Source: Byssochlamys sp. IMV 00236
Lineage: Eukaryota > Ascomycota > Eurotiomycetes > Eurotiales > Thermoascaceae
Direction of reading: 5' to 3'
Length of the DNA stretch: 39,483 nt
Assembly (NCBI GenBank): GCA_001931875.2
Contig: MSJH02000141.1
Location: forward strand, 1 to 39,483
Position 1 is the stretch's first letter. The number at the start of each line of letters is the position of its first letter. Positions 11,218 to 22,587 of the stretch are shown in pieces. The translations under genes were made by a program, and so were the position numbers. The notes under the pieces are model-generated. The model did not search any database. It saw nothing but the letters and a program-made list of their open reading frames with translations, and was not told the DNA's origin.

Positions 11218-12611
11218 ATGTCTGTAATTTCAACAGGTTTGCGCGTGTTTTCTGAATTATCAAAAAGAATGCTAACAGGTGTCATTTCAAAAAGATGAAG
11301 CTGCAATCTATGACAGACAGATCAGATTGTGGGGACTCGACGCTCAACAACGGTAAATTTAAGGCAAAGACTACGATTGCTTTTTCTTTGACAACAATTT
11401 TCTTCAAGAATCGGAAAAGCTAGCATTCTCATCATTGGGATCTGTGCATTAAGTAATGAAGTTTGCAAAAACTTGGCTTTAGCTGGTGTCGCCAGTATCG
11501 CGTTGCTCGATCACGAAGAAGTAAAAGAAGAGGATTTAGGTGCACAGTTCTTTCTAAGTGAGAATGATATAGGCAAGAATGTAAACATCTATTTTCTATC
11601 TTGAGCAAAATAACTTACGACTGACTGATTACTTCTAGAGAGCTGAAGCATCAGCCCCTTCTCTTCAAGCGCTTAATCCTAGGGTGCGCGTTGTTGTTGA
11701 CAAGCAAAATGTCACGCAAAAGCTTGATGATTTCTTTGAATCATTTGATATCGTTTGCTTATTCCGTTCAAACTATCAGACAATGGTAGGATACACGTAT
11801 GATTCATCTAAAGAAGAAGACTAATGTGTATATGAAGGCTCGCATTGATCAATTGCGAAGAAATGCCAAAAGACCGTTTTATGCAGCAGATGCCTTTGGA
11901 TGGTTTGGCTACATATTTTGTGATTTAACTGAATACACTTTTGTTCAGTAAGTAGAATACATAACAAGTTAAACATATACACTCAAACATAAAATATCAG
12001 AAACGCAAAGAATTCATCAGGAAAAACTACACATACTGAAAATTTTACAAGCTTGGATGTATCTTTATCAAAAGACTGGTCAAGCATATCACCTAAAACA
12101 TTGAGGAAGAGAATCTCACCTATGGCTCTTGTTATGCATAGTATGTACTTTTGAAATATATACCAGATAAATTTATCTAACATGCAACACATATTAGTCT
12201 TGTTGAGATATCAAAAAGAGCATCACCATTTTCCTTCAAAAGCAGAAGTTGACGAGTTAATTGAAAATAAGAGAGAATATCTCCAACAGATGGGAATTAC
12301 TGACTCGAGTGTATTGGATGAAAACGTACTAAGGTTAGATGCAAAAAGAAATTAATGACTTTCACTTTCTTAGCTATTATTTTATAGAAATGTATGTGAA
12401 ATGCATAACACAGAGATATCACCTGTTGCAGCCATTGTTGGTGGTATACTAGCTCAAGATGTACTGCGAACACTCTCTGCTATGGAACTTCCTATTCAAA
12501 ACTGGTTTTACTACAATGGACTTGATGGTAAAAAAATAAAATCGTTAATCCGCTTACCATGGCTAACTAGTAATATTTTTTTCAGAAACAGGAATGGTAC
12601 ATCAACTCTGA
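11218..12611 (+). CDS. AOS1: SUMO-activating enzyme E1 subunit 1 (AOS1/SAE1)
   Basis: Nine exons: 11218-11236, 11295-11352, 11409-11580, 11639-11785, 11838-11947, 12001-12140, 12198-12333, 12388-12527, 12586-12611; 315 residues. AEIYDRQ-type start (DEAAIYDRQIRLWGLDAQQR), the ThiF-like Rossmann segment, LAGVASIALLDHEEV, EDLGAQFFL, and the C-terminal ISPVAAIVGGILAQDVLR are diagnostic for the AOS1/SAE1 half of the SUMO E1, which pairs with UBA2 in the nucleus. No catalytic cysteine domain is present, as expected for this subunit. The Rossmann glycine motif is degenerate (IIGICALSNEV). The first donor (GTTTGC) is non-consensus but lies ahead of a good CTAAC branch site, and the phases work. The last exon adds ETGMVHQL, matching the usual end of the family. 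Confidence 0.9.
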
Positions 12612-13754
12612 ATGTGCTTTAAATCATAATAAAATGCATCATTAAAGAGAAAAGTTACGGCTCTATCTTTTCTCTTTTATTTATCACTCATTCTTATAAT
12701 GGCATATATTCTTTCCAATGGGTATGTGCGTGTTTATAAATGACTTGAAAACTTCAAGTCTACAAGGGCTGTAAATCTTTGAAATCGATCTCCAACAAGT
12801 CACCATATTGGCTGATTGCGACAAATCACCATTGGACCAAAAATCAGACAAGGTAAAGTAGAATGAGACGCTTTTATTCGGAATAAAGAGATGATAGCTC
12901 ACTATATATATTAACAATAGATTCAGCTCTAGATATTATACTTGAGCACTGAATAATAATGCGGATACTACAGACGGACTAAGTTCTGGAGGATGATCGG
13001 AAATTAGGTTTTTTATGCCAATGAGAAAATAGTACAATGATTTATAATGTTGAGGTGACACTTGCTGTAGATTTACTGTTATTCTCATGGGAATGTGTTG
13101 TTGGTATGGACTCTATCCTACTTATCGTGCCTGCTTGTTTTCAGTCTTTTCAGAAAGGTGCATTTTTGCAATTTTTATTATACAATTTATACGAAAAAGC
13201 GACAAGTCAGCGCGACATCTTTTTCTGGAAGTAGTGTATGCAGCTTAACTCAACGTTCCTAAATTATGCAATGGTAGTCTTTTCCTTTTTTAGATAAAAA
13301 TAAGCAGAGTGTTTCACAAAATATGTCACTCCTATGACATGCCAAATTGAATATGCATATCAGCTTTATATTCATGCCAGCCTCTACAAAAAGGGGAGAA
13401 TTAGGATCAATATAAATGCATTCACGAACCATTGGAGCTTGTAAAGTTAGTATTAGTGTTGCAATTAAGTTACTAACCTCGTGCGTCATAGTGTGTAAAA
13501 GAGAAGTATCAAGTGCACTCTGTCATCTATCATTAAACCAAATGGTAAAGACATCATATTTGCAAAGACTGCATTGTTTATCAAATATGAGATCGATGTC
13601 ACTTTAATAATCTTAACTTTTTCGATTTCAAAAAGTTGCGTCATTGTGAAAACATGATAGACTTAAAAGCACTCCAACTTGAGTCTGAGAGCTTTTTTTT
13701 TTCCCTTAATTCTTTATAATTATCAGCGAAAAATACTCGATATATCATTAAGAA
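12612..13754. other. Intergenic region after AOS1
   Basis: About 1.1 kb with only short open frames of low quality. It holds the AOS1 3' flank and the promoter of the following gene. No recognisable RNA gene or repeat. Confidence 0.5.
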
Positions 13755-16274
13755 ATGACAGATTATCATACAGCAGAACAACAAAGTACATTGCGTGAAC
13801 AGGAAGTACCTAGTAAGTATTAGTCGTATGTATCTGTACATATATCTTATACATTGTAGGAACAATGGATAATACCTCCAAATCAACTACTGATATTATG
13901 CCCGGGTCTTTTGTATTCGGTAGTGACTCTTTTGATCCAGGAAACAATGTCTTGTCTAATGATGTAGCTACTGCAGTTCCTACGCATGCTGTAAAACCAG
14001 CCAACATAAATGAACAGAAAAACCTAAGCAGGCCCTATGAAAACAACTCAATTGATGCATTAACCGGAAAGAAGGCTTCGTTTGGCAATGCTCCATACCC
14101 TAATGTGGCCGATAATAGTGACAGAGAACCGTCCTTTGGTACAAAACATCATGACATGGATATTCATTCTCAAGCCTATCGCTCAGGAAAAGAAAGAACA
14201 AGAAACGGAGATGGTGTCTTTACTGGTACTGGGCTTTCTTATGGTGATAATTCCGATGCTTTAAAAGGTGATGATAACCATGATGATTATGACGATGCTG
14301 AAAAACGAAAGGCAGAAGTATTGCATGAAGATGAACACCATACTGACTTTCATCCATTGCCTGTGAATCCTGTGACTGAAAGCGTTAATGTACAAGGAGC
14401 TTATAATGGAGAGCATAACGATGACGTTATATCCTCAGAGGCACTTTCCAATATCGAAAAGAAAGTTGACAATGATATCCAACATGGAGTTACTCGACAA
14501 GACACTGATGAAATTCCTATGACTTCTAATAATAAAGTAGAAAAAGTTGTTGTTGATGATACCGCTCACTCCCTGCCTCCTGTGGTTAATGATCAAGTGG
14601 CTATAGAACCTACTAATGACTTGATGGAAGCTGCTCAGAAAAATATGTCTGATAATTCCTCCTCGCCTATGCATGAGATTAAAAGTGCTTTAGTAAATAC
14701 GCCTGGTTCTACTACATCTCATCCTGGTGACTTGGATAATATCAACAATGAAGAGCCCTCAGTAAATGACAACGATCAGAACCAGAACCCAAATGAATCA
14801 CCAGTGAATAAAATTACCTCTACGTTTAGTTCGTTAAAGTCAAACGCACTAGGAACACTCAATTCTCTTACAAATACCTCTGGCAAAAGCAATAATGGAG
14901 ACACTGCTGAAGACCAACAGCAAAGTAGCGCAACATCAATGTTACCTGATCTTGGTCATATAAAAGAAAATGTCATGGGAAGCATTAGTTCTCTTACCGG
15001 ATATAAAAATACTGGATCCACAGATGAAAAAGATCGTGATATTCAGAATACAGATACATCTCAATCCCAAGATTCGTCACATGAAGGAGAAGGCTGGCTT
15101 CAGTCCAATTTGAAGAAAGTAACTGGCAGTCTTGGTGGTTTAGCAAGTGGGGTTACCAATGCGAACCACAACAGCTCTGAAACCAATGCTCAAGAGCAAA
15201 GTACAAATAATGCAAACCCTAATGATTCTGTCAAAACTGATAGCGGCTCACATGCTGTAGAACCTCTTGCTTCTGAACTTTCACAGCCATTGGAAAAGAT
15301 TCTTGAAAGCAATGCGAACGCTGATATTGGTCCAATTGTTACTCCAAAGCCAAAGGAAGACGAGGTTGATCTTGAACAAGAAGAATTCCCCCGCGAAACC
15401 GCTCCCGTATCCTCAGGCCATGTTGCACCTGTCGCTGCCTCTCTTGCTCGAGATGCGAGTGCAAATGAACTACCAAAAGCAGCGCATGCTCCTGGTAAGC
15501 CGCAAACACCTGGTCTCTTTACATCACCAGAAACTAGTGTTATTCAGCATAAGGAAGACTTGGCTCCAAGTTCACTGCAATCAACTATGGATGATTTGCA
15601 AAAGTCTTTATCACAATCAATAGAATCCTTCTCCACAACCCCACGCCTGGACACTGATAGCGTAGGAAAATCCATTGACATCTCTAGCGCATCAAATGTT
15701 CCTGAACCTTCGCGTTCCCCGCAAGTGGATATGCCTCTTACTGGTCTCGAGCATTCCCGTCGAGCAAGCACGTTGCCTGTAAGTGTTTGTTATCTGATAA
15801 GCAATATATATTTTCTAATGCGTACATCTTTTAAAGGGTGCTAACTCACAAGATATGATGAGCAATGTCGCTGCAGGTGTTCTTAATTCAGCCAAAGCTT
15901 CGGATAATCCAGCTAATCGTCAAGAGACTTTGGTTCATGACACAAAATCATCCTTACCACCAAATACTAGCTATGATAGCCAGAATAACGTTTCAAGTAG
16001 CAAGACGGCAGATACTGACGTCAACAAGAATAACTCTTCGTCTTATAATACCGGCTCCAAAACTGACATCAATAATTCCAACCCCCATAGTGATGTACAC
16101 TCTACAGTTTATAGGGACAAGGCTGCCGAGGATGCTCTTAAGGAACTCAATAGTACCAACTCTCACATTCATGTAGTTAAGTCAAGTGATGGTCAAGAAG
16201 ATTGTTTGCCTGTACGAAAAGGCTTTGAAAATTTCACTGGCTTTGGTATAAAGTGTGTCCCAGAAGACAAGTAA
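13755..16274 (+). CDS. Long disordered Ser/Asn/Asp-rich protein, unknown function
   Basis: Three exons, 13755-13812, 13860-15778 and 15837-16274, giving 804 residues starting MTDYHTAEQQ. No known domain, signal peptide or membrane segment is visible. Composition is rich in Ser, Asn, Asp and Thr, so most is probably disordered. Three degenerate amphipathic segments stand out: LKSNALGTLNSLTN (about 343), IKENVMGSISSLTG (about 386) and NLKKVTGSLGGLAS (about 435), sharing K-x-N-x-x-G-(S/T)-(L/I)-x-x-L. They could be membrane-surface or coiled helices. RRASTLP at 653-659, next to the second intron, fits a PKA site (RRxS) and a 14-3-3 mode I site. The C-terminus has a compact conserved-looking end (VRKGFENFTGFGIKC). 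Role unknown. Confidence 0.8.
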
Positions 16275-16592
16275 ATGTTACTGATAGCTTTAGTTTGCTA
16301 ATAATGTCAATTTAATAAATGTTTAAAAATACCATAACTACTTTTATATTTCAATTGTAAGCTTCAGCCACGCTTCTATTCTCTAATGCTCTTTTTTAGT
16401 TCTGTTACATTAGGCAGACTTTTAATTCAAGGGATAAAGCCATGTTCAATATATTCATTTTTGGTCCTTACAAAGAACGAAAATCATAGTCCTTAGGTGA
16501 AGCATAATGGGAATATGTTCAGACGTCAAGTATAAAAGTATGAAATACATACAAGAGAGATTCATTTGTTTTTATTTAGATATAATACACAA
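16275..16592. other. Convergent 3' flanks
   Basis: About 320 bases between two convergent genes. AT-rich and without a gene; likely 3' UTRs and polyadenylation signals (AATAAA at 16314-16319 on the plus strand). Confidence 0.45.
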
Positions 16593-17381
16593 CTAGTTCT
16601 TCTTGTCCTTATTAGCGTATATCATCGCTGTAAAAGGCCTAAAAAAATAATGAGTACATTTTATAAACAGCATGTAAAAAAAAACTTACTCTTCAAATGT
16701 CAAGGCAATTTTGTACACAATATAAACAATGACTGTCAAAAGGATGCCAGCAGGACTCTTGTACCATAAAGCAGTAGCCAAGAAAGTGCAGGTTGAACCA
16801 ATGTACATGGGATTATCACAAATGTTGAAAGGAAATCCAGTGACACGTTCCTTCATCAAGATACCAAAGTAATCACCTAACATGAAATGAGGATGTGTAC
16901 TGACAATATATACACACACAGACACATTACCTAAATAAGTGCCAGTGACACCCAATGCCCACATAGATGAAAGTACAAGTGTGTTTCCAGTTAAGAATAA
17001 TAAAATAGCACTCAGTTGTACAATTTGATTGTCAAAGAATGAATGAGTAGGTTGAAAGGAGAGTGCTTGATGATATCTAAGAAAGGATGTTATCAGTAAA
17101 CAAAAAATCAATTCAAGAGCAACTTACAGATAATCACGGGTAATACCCAATGTGAAGATGGTTACTGCTAATCCATAGCAGCCTCTGTATGCGTTACCCC
17201 CCGCTAACTTTGTTAATATTTTACTATTATATTCTATTGACCATGATTAGTCTATGCTTTACTTATAAATTCATCAGTTACCAGCTCTTGCAACCGTATT
17301 CCAAAAGATAGGATTGAATAATATGTGTGCAAGTGCAAAATACAGTGAAGGTTGTGAAAAATCGATCCAGTCGTTATACAT
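16593..17381 (-). CDS. OPI3: Phospholipid N-methyltransferase OPI3 (PEMT)
   Basis: Five exons on the minus strand: 17381-17282, 17203-17128, 17076-16931, 16876-16690, 16638-16593; 184 residues. Spliced landmarks are MYNDWIDFSQPS, HILFNPIFWNTVARA, LGITRDYLYHQAL, YLGDYFGILM, VTGFPFN, DNPMYIGS and the end FEEPFTAMIYA with a lysine tail. These are hallmarks of the small ER-membrane methyltransferase that carries out the last methylations from phosphatidylethanolamine to phosphatidylcholine using S-adenosylmethionine. Several hydrophobic membrane segments are present. Without the last intron the frame would stop two residues after FEE; splicing restores the conserved end. It lies about 270 bases downstream of the EF3 stop, on the same strand. 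Confidence 0.93.
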
Positions 17382-17652
17382 TTTTTATACAAGAAAAAGA
17401 GGGAAAGAAAAAGAAATCTCGGGTCTCTAAATAAAAAGATATCCAAGAAAAAAAATATTTGGCTACAAATGTGCCACGTTTGCAGGATGATGTCTTGTGC
17501 AACTAAATGTCTCTTTTTCGATGAGATCTTGTCTATTTAGATGTGGTCATTCTATCGTCTTTAGTTAACTAACAATAAAAAAAAATGAAGATCAAGCAAA
17601 CAGTTTATTACAAAAAAAAGATAGTCTTCTTTTTAAAAAATGCATTATGAGT

Positions 17653-20600
17653 TTATATATCTTCATCTGATGAAAAGACTTCTTCACCACGCTTACGGCG
17701 TTCCATACGCTCCTTCTTCTTTTTTCGAAGTTCCTTGGAGGTCAACTTCTTCTTCTTTTGAACTGCCTTGATCGTATTTCCTTGAGCATCCACCATATCT
17801 TCCTCCTCTTCTTCCTTGACGACCGTCGTACCATTACCAGATACCCAGTTATGGCCAGAAGGAGTCAAGTATCCGTTTTCCACTTTCCATACTTCATTAC
17901 ACAGCGCTTCAGAAAATTCACGGTTGTGAGTGACAATGACAACACCACCACCATATTCACGAATAGCAGTAGCAAGTGCACCAAGAGATTCACGATCCAA
18001 GTAGTTGGTAGGCTCATCAAGAACCAACATATGAGGTCTATTCCACATGGCAGCACCAATGACAAGCTTGACCTTTTGACCACCAGAGAGACCACGGATA
18101 TGAGAGTGAGAAGCGAATTCAGGTTCTAATCCAACTTCAGTAAGGTGCTTTTCAATTTCCTTGGCTGTCAAGGGACGTGCGATACCCATCTTGGCAGCTT
18201 CAGCAGCATCGACTTCAGCAATCTTCTTACCAAAGCCCATTTCTTCAAGCCTAGAACGAGAAATCCAAGTGTTGTCGACAGAGGATCGACCAACCCAGGA
18301 GACTTCGTACTCGTAGGACTGCTTGAGCTTACGACGACCCACAATGTCTTCAACCACACGTTTCTCACCATCAATGACAAACACTTGTTCCAAAGCCTTC
18401 TTGGTCTCTTCCAAGTTCATTCGTTCGTTCTTGTCGAGCTCTTCACGGTCTTCACCAGTAGCATAACGCCACTGAATGTATTCGTTTGGCGTCTTATCCA
18501 AGTGTTGCTCGATGTGATGGAAGGCGTGTTGAGCAACATAGGCAATGCGTAAATTAGGATGCTTCCATACCGTACCCGTTTGAGCCTCGAGCTCGCCTGT
18601 CAATAGCTTGATCAGGGTAGACTTTCCAGCACCATTAGGACCAATCACGGCTACACGTGAGGCAAGAGAACACTGCATGGAGATATCAACCAACTGCTTC
18701 TTTGATGAGCCAGGATACTGAAAGTCGACATTCTTCATCTTCAAGATTGCACGTTCCTTGGTCTTGATGCCTTCCAGATAACCAGGTTCAGGAAAGCGGA
18801 AGACAGTTTTGGCAGCGTCCAAAGAGTAATAGGCAGCAGCACGAGGCACACGTTTGACAAACTCGGAGAGATTACCCTTATACCGCTTCAACTTATAATT
18901 ACCTTCATAATGAATAATATCGGTACACACATGGTCCAAGAAACCAGAGTCGTGAGAGACAATGATAGAGGTCACTGTCTTCAAGCCAAGAAGGTAGTTT
19001 TCAAGCCAAGCAACATTCACCACATCCAAGTGATTTGTAGGTTCATCCAGCAAGAGGATATCAGCATTCATCAACATGGCACGAGCCAGAGCGAGCTTCA
19101 TCTTCCAACCACCAGAGAGAGAACCGATGGCTTGATGATGGACCATTTCTTCCGTAAAGCCATAGTTCTTGAGAATACGCGCAACTTCAGCCTTATCTTG
19201 ACACTCGACACCTTCAGAAGAAATAATGAAATCAACAAGACCCGTATCTGCTTGGGAGCCATCAATGTCGTGTTCTACATAAACAGTCTTGAGAACTGAA
19301 CGAGGAGGGAATCCTTCAACTTGTTCATTTGCAATTGCACGCATCAACGTAGACTTGCCACAGCCATTAGCGCCACAGAGACCATAGCGACGACCTCGCA
19401 TGAGACGCAGGTGAGTACGGTTGAGCAAGATCTTGGCACCATAAGCAAGTGAGAACTCACAGTTGCAGAGCTCTTCACCTTCATCTTCCTCGTCTTGATC
19501 CACATCCTTGTGCGCAATCGCTTCTTCACAAGAGGACAAAGCGGCCAAGGCAAGTTTTTCAGCCGAGGCTTCCGTTTCCTCATCTTCGTGTTCACGGCCT
19601 GTAGCAAGTAACCAAGTAGCAGCATGAGGCGAGACGGATGAAATCCAGGCGTTACGATCAAAATTCTTAGCCAAGACGAGAGCAAGAGCAAGTCTGATGA
19701 TATACTTGCGAACGGGAGAAAAGAAGCCTTCAAGCTTGGTGGGCATCAACCGGTCGAGAGTCGTCTCTACCTTTTCACGTTTTTGATCGTTGGTCATAAC
19801 AGACTCTGGACTACCACCTCCAACTCGTTTCAAGGTCTCAACAGCCTTCTGAACGACACCACGACACTCGGGGTCTGCTACAACGTCATGTACATGTTCA
19901 AGAGCAGGTAAAAGCACAGGCAGGAAGGGAGCAGCTACTTCAGGATCGTCCACGAGCTTACACATGTTGTCAATAATCAAGGCGGACTTTCGTTTGATAG
20001 GCGTTTGCCGTTCACGCAAACCACGGGCTAACAAAGGAACCATCAGAGAGAGAGTACCCGCGTCGACTTCCTGAACAAAGGTTGTAGCACCCAATTGATG
20101 GATAGTGTCAGGTACTTTTTCAGGATGATTGATACACTCGATCACAGCGGGAATAAAGCGTTCAATATCCTTGTTATCCAAAAGAGCGGTTGTGGTTGTC
20201 ATACACTTAGTAGCCGCTTTCTTTACCTCGGGTTTTGTATCCCACATACAATCAGAGACAACGGGGATAATGATTGGCAAACAGGCCAAGACTTGGACCG
20301 GATTGATTTGAGCGAGAATTTCAATAAGTTCAAGTGCCAGCATCTTAGTTTGCCATTTTTTGGAGTTATCTAGACCGTCAAGGCAGTACGTCACAATCTC
20401 ACGGGTTGCTATGGGATTAAATGATTTTGCAATCGTGTGAGCCAGCTGAGCGGATGATTCAGCCATGGCCTTATCTTTTGCGGCCTGAAGGTCTAACAAC
20501 GGATGAAGTAAGGTAATCAAGTGGGGCTCAAGTTGACCACAGAGGAGAGCATTAGAAGTTGTGGTCAGCTCTTGCGCCAACTGTATAGCACCCAAAGCTT

Positions 20601-20901
20601 GAGGAGCACGCACCTTTTTGGCAAACAGTTCAGTAGAGATAGCGGGAAAGAGATGAGCTCCCTTGAGCGCACGGACACCATAATGATTTGCAAAACCAGC
20701 ACATCTCTCAGCCAACTCTTTTCTCTCCGATGCATCAGTAGAGGCAAGTAATTTACCTAGCAGTTGCTTGGCTTCTTCAGCTTCTTTCTCACCAATGCGA
20801 ACTCGTCGCACTTTTTTAAGTTCAGCCATAGAGCGACGTTTACTACGATCAGCTGAGCGAGCGGCACCTGCAGCTGTACTTGTATCTAGATTAAAAGACA
20901 T
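17653..20901 (-). CDS. TEF3: Translation elongation factor 3 (EF-3), ABCF ATPase
   Basis: Uninterrupted 1082-residue frame, close to the usual length of about 1045. The start MSFNLDTSTAAG at 20901 is preferred; an upstream in-frame ATG at 20988 would add a Phe-rich stretch typical of UTR. Order: N-terminal HEAT-repeat domain (about 50-330); four-helix region; ABC1 with Walker A GANGCGKST (near 508), signature LSGGWKMKL (near 593) and DEPTNHLD; ABC2 with GPNGAGKST (near 752), an inserted chromodomain-like region, LSGGQKVKL (near 936) and DEPTNYLD; and a lysine-rich ribosome-binding tail ending FSSDEDI. EF-3 is essential in most fungi: it opens the L1 stalk, releases E-site tRNA and helps eEF1A deliver aminoacyl-tRNA. 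The lack of introns contrasts with its neighbours and fits high expression. Confidence 0.98.
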   Translation of the reverse strand: MSFNLDTSTAAGAARSADRSKRRSMAELKKVRRVRIGEKEAEEAKQLLGKLLASTDASERKELAERCAGFANHYGVRALKGAHLFPAISTELFAKKVRAPQALGAIQLAQELTTTSNALLCGQLEPHLITLLHPLLDLQAAKDKAMAESSAQLAHTIAKSFNPIATREIVTYCLDGLDNSKKWQTKMLALELIEILAQINPVQVLACLPIIIPVVSDCMWDTKPEVKKAATKCMTTTTALLDNKDIERFIPAVIECINHPEKVPDTIHQLGATTFVQEVDAGTLSLMVPLLARGLRERQTPIKRKSALIIDNMCKLVDDPEVAAPFLPVLLPALEHVHDVVADPECRGVVQKAVETLKRVGGGSPESVMTNDQKREKVETTLDRLMPTKLEGFFSPVRKYIIRLALALVLAKNFDRNAWISSVSPHAATWLLATGREHEDEETEASAEKLALAALSSCEEAIAHKDVDQDEEDEGEELCNCEFSLAYGAKILLNRTHLRLMRGRRYGLCGANGCGKSTLMRAIANEQVEGFPPRSVLKTVYVEHDIDGSQADTGLVDFIISSEGVECQDKAEVARILKNYGFTEEMVHHQAIGSLSGGWKMKLALARAMLMNADILLLDEPTNHLDVVNVAWLENYLLGLKTVTSIIVSHDSGFLDHVCTDIIHYEGNYKLKRYKGNLSEFVKRVPRAAAYYSLDAAKTVFRFPEPGYLEGIKTKERAILKMKNVDFQYPGSSKKQLVDISMQCSLASRVAVIGPNGAGKSTLIKLLTGELEAQTGTVWKHPNLRIAYVAQHAFHHIEQHLDKTPNEYIQWRYATGEDREELDKNERMNLEETKKALEQVFVIDGEKRVVEDIVGRRKLKQSYEYEVSWVGRSSVDNTWISRSRLEEMGFGKKIAEVDAAEAAKMGIARPLTAKEIEKHLTEVGLEPEFASHSHIRGLSGGQKVKLVIGAAMWNRPHMLVLDEPTNYLDRESLGALATAIREYGGGVVIVTHNREFSEALCNEVWKVENGYLTPSGHNWVSGNGTTVVKEEEEEDMVDAQGNTIKAVQKKKKLTSKELRKKKKERMERRKRGEEVFSSDEDI

Positions 20902-21072
20902 TCGAATGAATAAAGAAAAAGAAAAGAGGGAAAAAAAAAGAAAACGAAAAAAAAAGAAAAAGAAATTAGCAAATAAGGTTAATGTCAAAGGGAAAGTGGC
21001 AAGACACTTTTTTGGCTGGAAATCAATTTATCTAATCTCAGCGTGGTTTTCTTATGCAAAAATAAATTTATT

Positions 21073-22527
21073 CTAGGAATTATTGATTGTAAAAATAGCG
21101 TTGACGATAGCGTTGTCTAAACCTAATTCGTTATGATATTCTATAGTCGGTGTTGTTACTAGCTTATTCTTTTTGGTTGATAGACTTGATGTACTATTGT
21201 TGCTATGTTGTGTAGCAATGGTAGGAGAAGAAATAGAAGATGACATGACAGGCACTACAACTTCATAACCCACTCTTCCTGATTTTATATCTTGTTGTTG
21301 ATGATGATGCTGCTGTTGTTGTTGTTGTTGTTGATGATGAGGTGTCGGAGGAGCTATTCTTGGATTTGTATAACTTGAAGGCGGGGTAAATGGCTTATTG
21401 TCTTTGACACTTTTCAAAACAAACATTGGATTTTGCTTAGCGTCTTTTAATTTTTGAGATATTCTTAAGGGTTTCTCATCATAAGCGAGGGCTCTTTCTA
21501 TTGAAAAGATGAGTTATGGGCTCTCCCTATTTCCCCAAAAAATCATACCTTGAATGTTATCAGGAGGTCCATACTTTATCCAAAGGGCGTACTGTTGCCA
21601 ATCACTTGCAATATTGTATTTCTTTAATGCAGAACAGATCACCTTTGAAGCAGGGTCATCTAATAACAGACGTACATTCTTGGATGATTCTATTTCTTGT
21701 TCCATCTTATCGCCATAGACTTTAATAGCACCACCATCATTAATCAATTTCTTCTATTGTATATGTTAATGACCATATTGAATCACACTGATAATCTACC
21801 TCTTCATCTTTAGTCTTATGTCCTTTGGAAGAAGTCAATTTGCTTGTTGTTGTATTGGTATCCTTTTTGGATTGTTTCAGTTGACTGATTTCTTCCTTTA
21901 ATGTATTGATATCATTTGACATTCTTCCAATATCTTCTATTAGCTTTTTAATGCGAGCATCTATTGACCAAAAAAACGTGAGATACAGTAGTATGCATGT
22001 ATGTAGATAATTACCTCTTTCTTGAAAGGCTGATTCAATCTTTCTATAGTCTGCCATTCCATTCTGTCCTAACCAATCCTGATATGATGTATTAATTCAA
22101 AAAGTAAGCATTGCTTGAAGAGAGAAACTTACTGTTTCATAAAGTACACCTAAAAAATAATAATAATAATAATCATATATATATATAAGCATGTGTATAT
22201 TAATATAATATAATCTTACTAGGTGGAATATAGTCCCATTCATTAATTGGTACTTTATATTGTATCTTTAGTTGATAGATATTTTTCAATAGGTCCATTC
22301 TTTGACCCACTGTTGACACTGATAAATCCCTTAATGACTCATGATCAAGATGAACAAGTACGTCTCCTGTTATTCCTTGTTCTGTTTTTTTTTTTTTTGA
22401 ATCAGTCAGTTTTTGTTTTAATATAGTATTTGCTTTAACCTTTGAATTGTCTTTGAAATGAAGAATAACCAATAGCAGTTATCCACTTGATGACTTTATT
22501 TTCATCCCAACTCAACACATGCTCCAT
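21073..22527 (-). CDS. STE50: STE50-like SAM/Ras-association adaptor
   Basis: Seven exons: 22527-22440, 22381-22220, 22149-22133, 22078-22015, 21960-21800, 21753-21549, 21497-21073; 373 residues (yeast Ste50 has 346). N-terminal SAM domain (VLSWDENKVIKWITAIGY ... HESLRDLSVSTVGQRMDLLKNI, residues 2-75), a coiled-coil segment (IKKLIEDIGRMSNDINTLKEEIS), then a Ras-association domain (AIKVYGDKMEQ ... ALKKYNIASDWQQYALWI ... DEKPLRISQKLKD) and a C-terminal Gln/His/Pro-rich tail. In yeast, Ste50 binds Ste11 MAPKKK by SAM and Cdc42/Opy2 by RA, linking membrane signals to pheromone, filamentous and osmotic MAPK pathways. The third exon has only 17 bases. At the RA-domain acceptor, ATAG before AAGAAATTG was chosen. 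Its start is 60 bases after the stop of the verprolin-like gene. Confidence 0.88.
21292..21338 (-). repeat. CAA/CAC repeat encoding Gln/His tract
   Basis: A trinucleotide-rich tract in the last STE50 exon encodes a run of eight Gln followed by HHHQQQ. Such tracts are length-variable and lie here in the likely disordered tail. Confidence 0.7.
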
Positions 22528-22587
22528 TTTATATATTATGAAATAAATATAAAAAAAAAAAGAGAAAATCGCCATTTGAATTTTATT

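Noticed and set aside
20902..20988. Upstream in-frame ATG extending EF3 by 29 residues
   Set aside because: The extension is a Phe/Leu-rich translation of a polypyrimidine tract, typical of a 5' UTR; EF3 proteins begin near MSFNLDTS.
17653..20988. Several long open frames on the plus strand opposite EF3
   Set aside because: They are antisense shadows of the codon bias in a long conserved gene.
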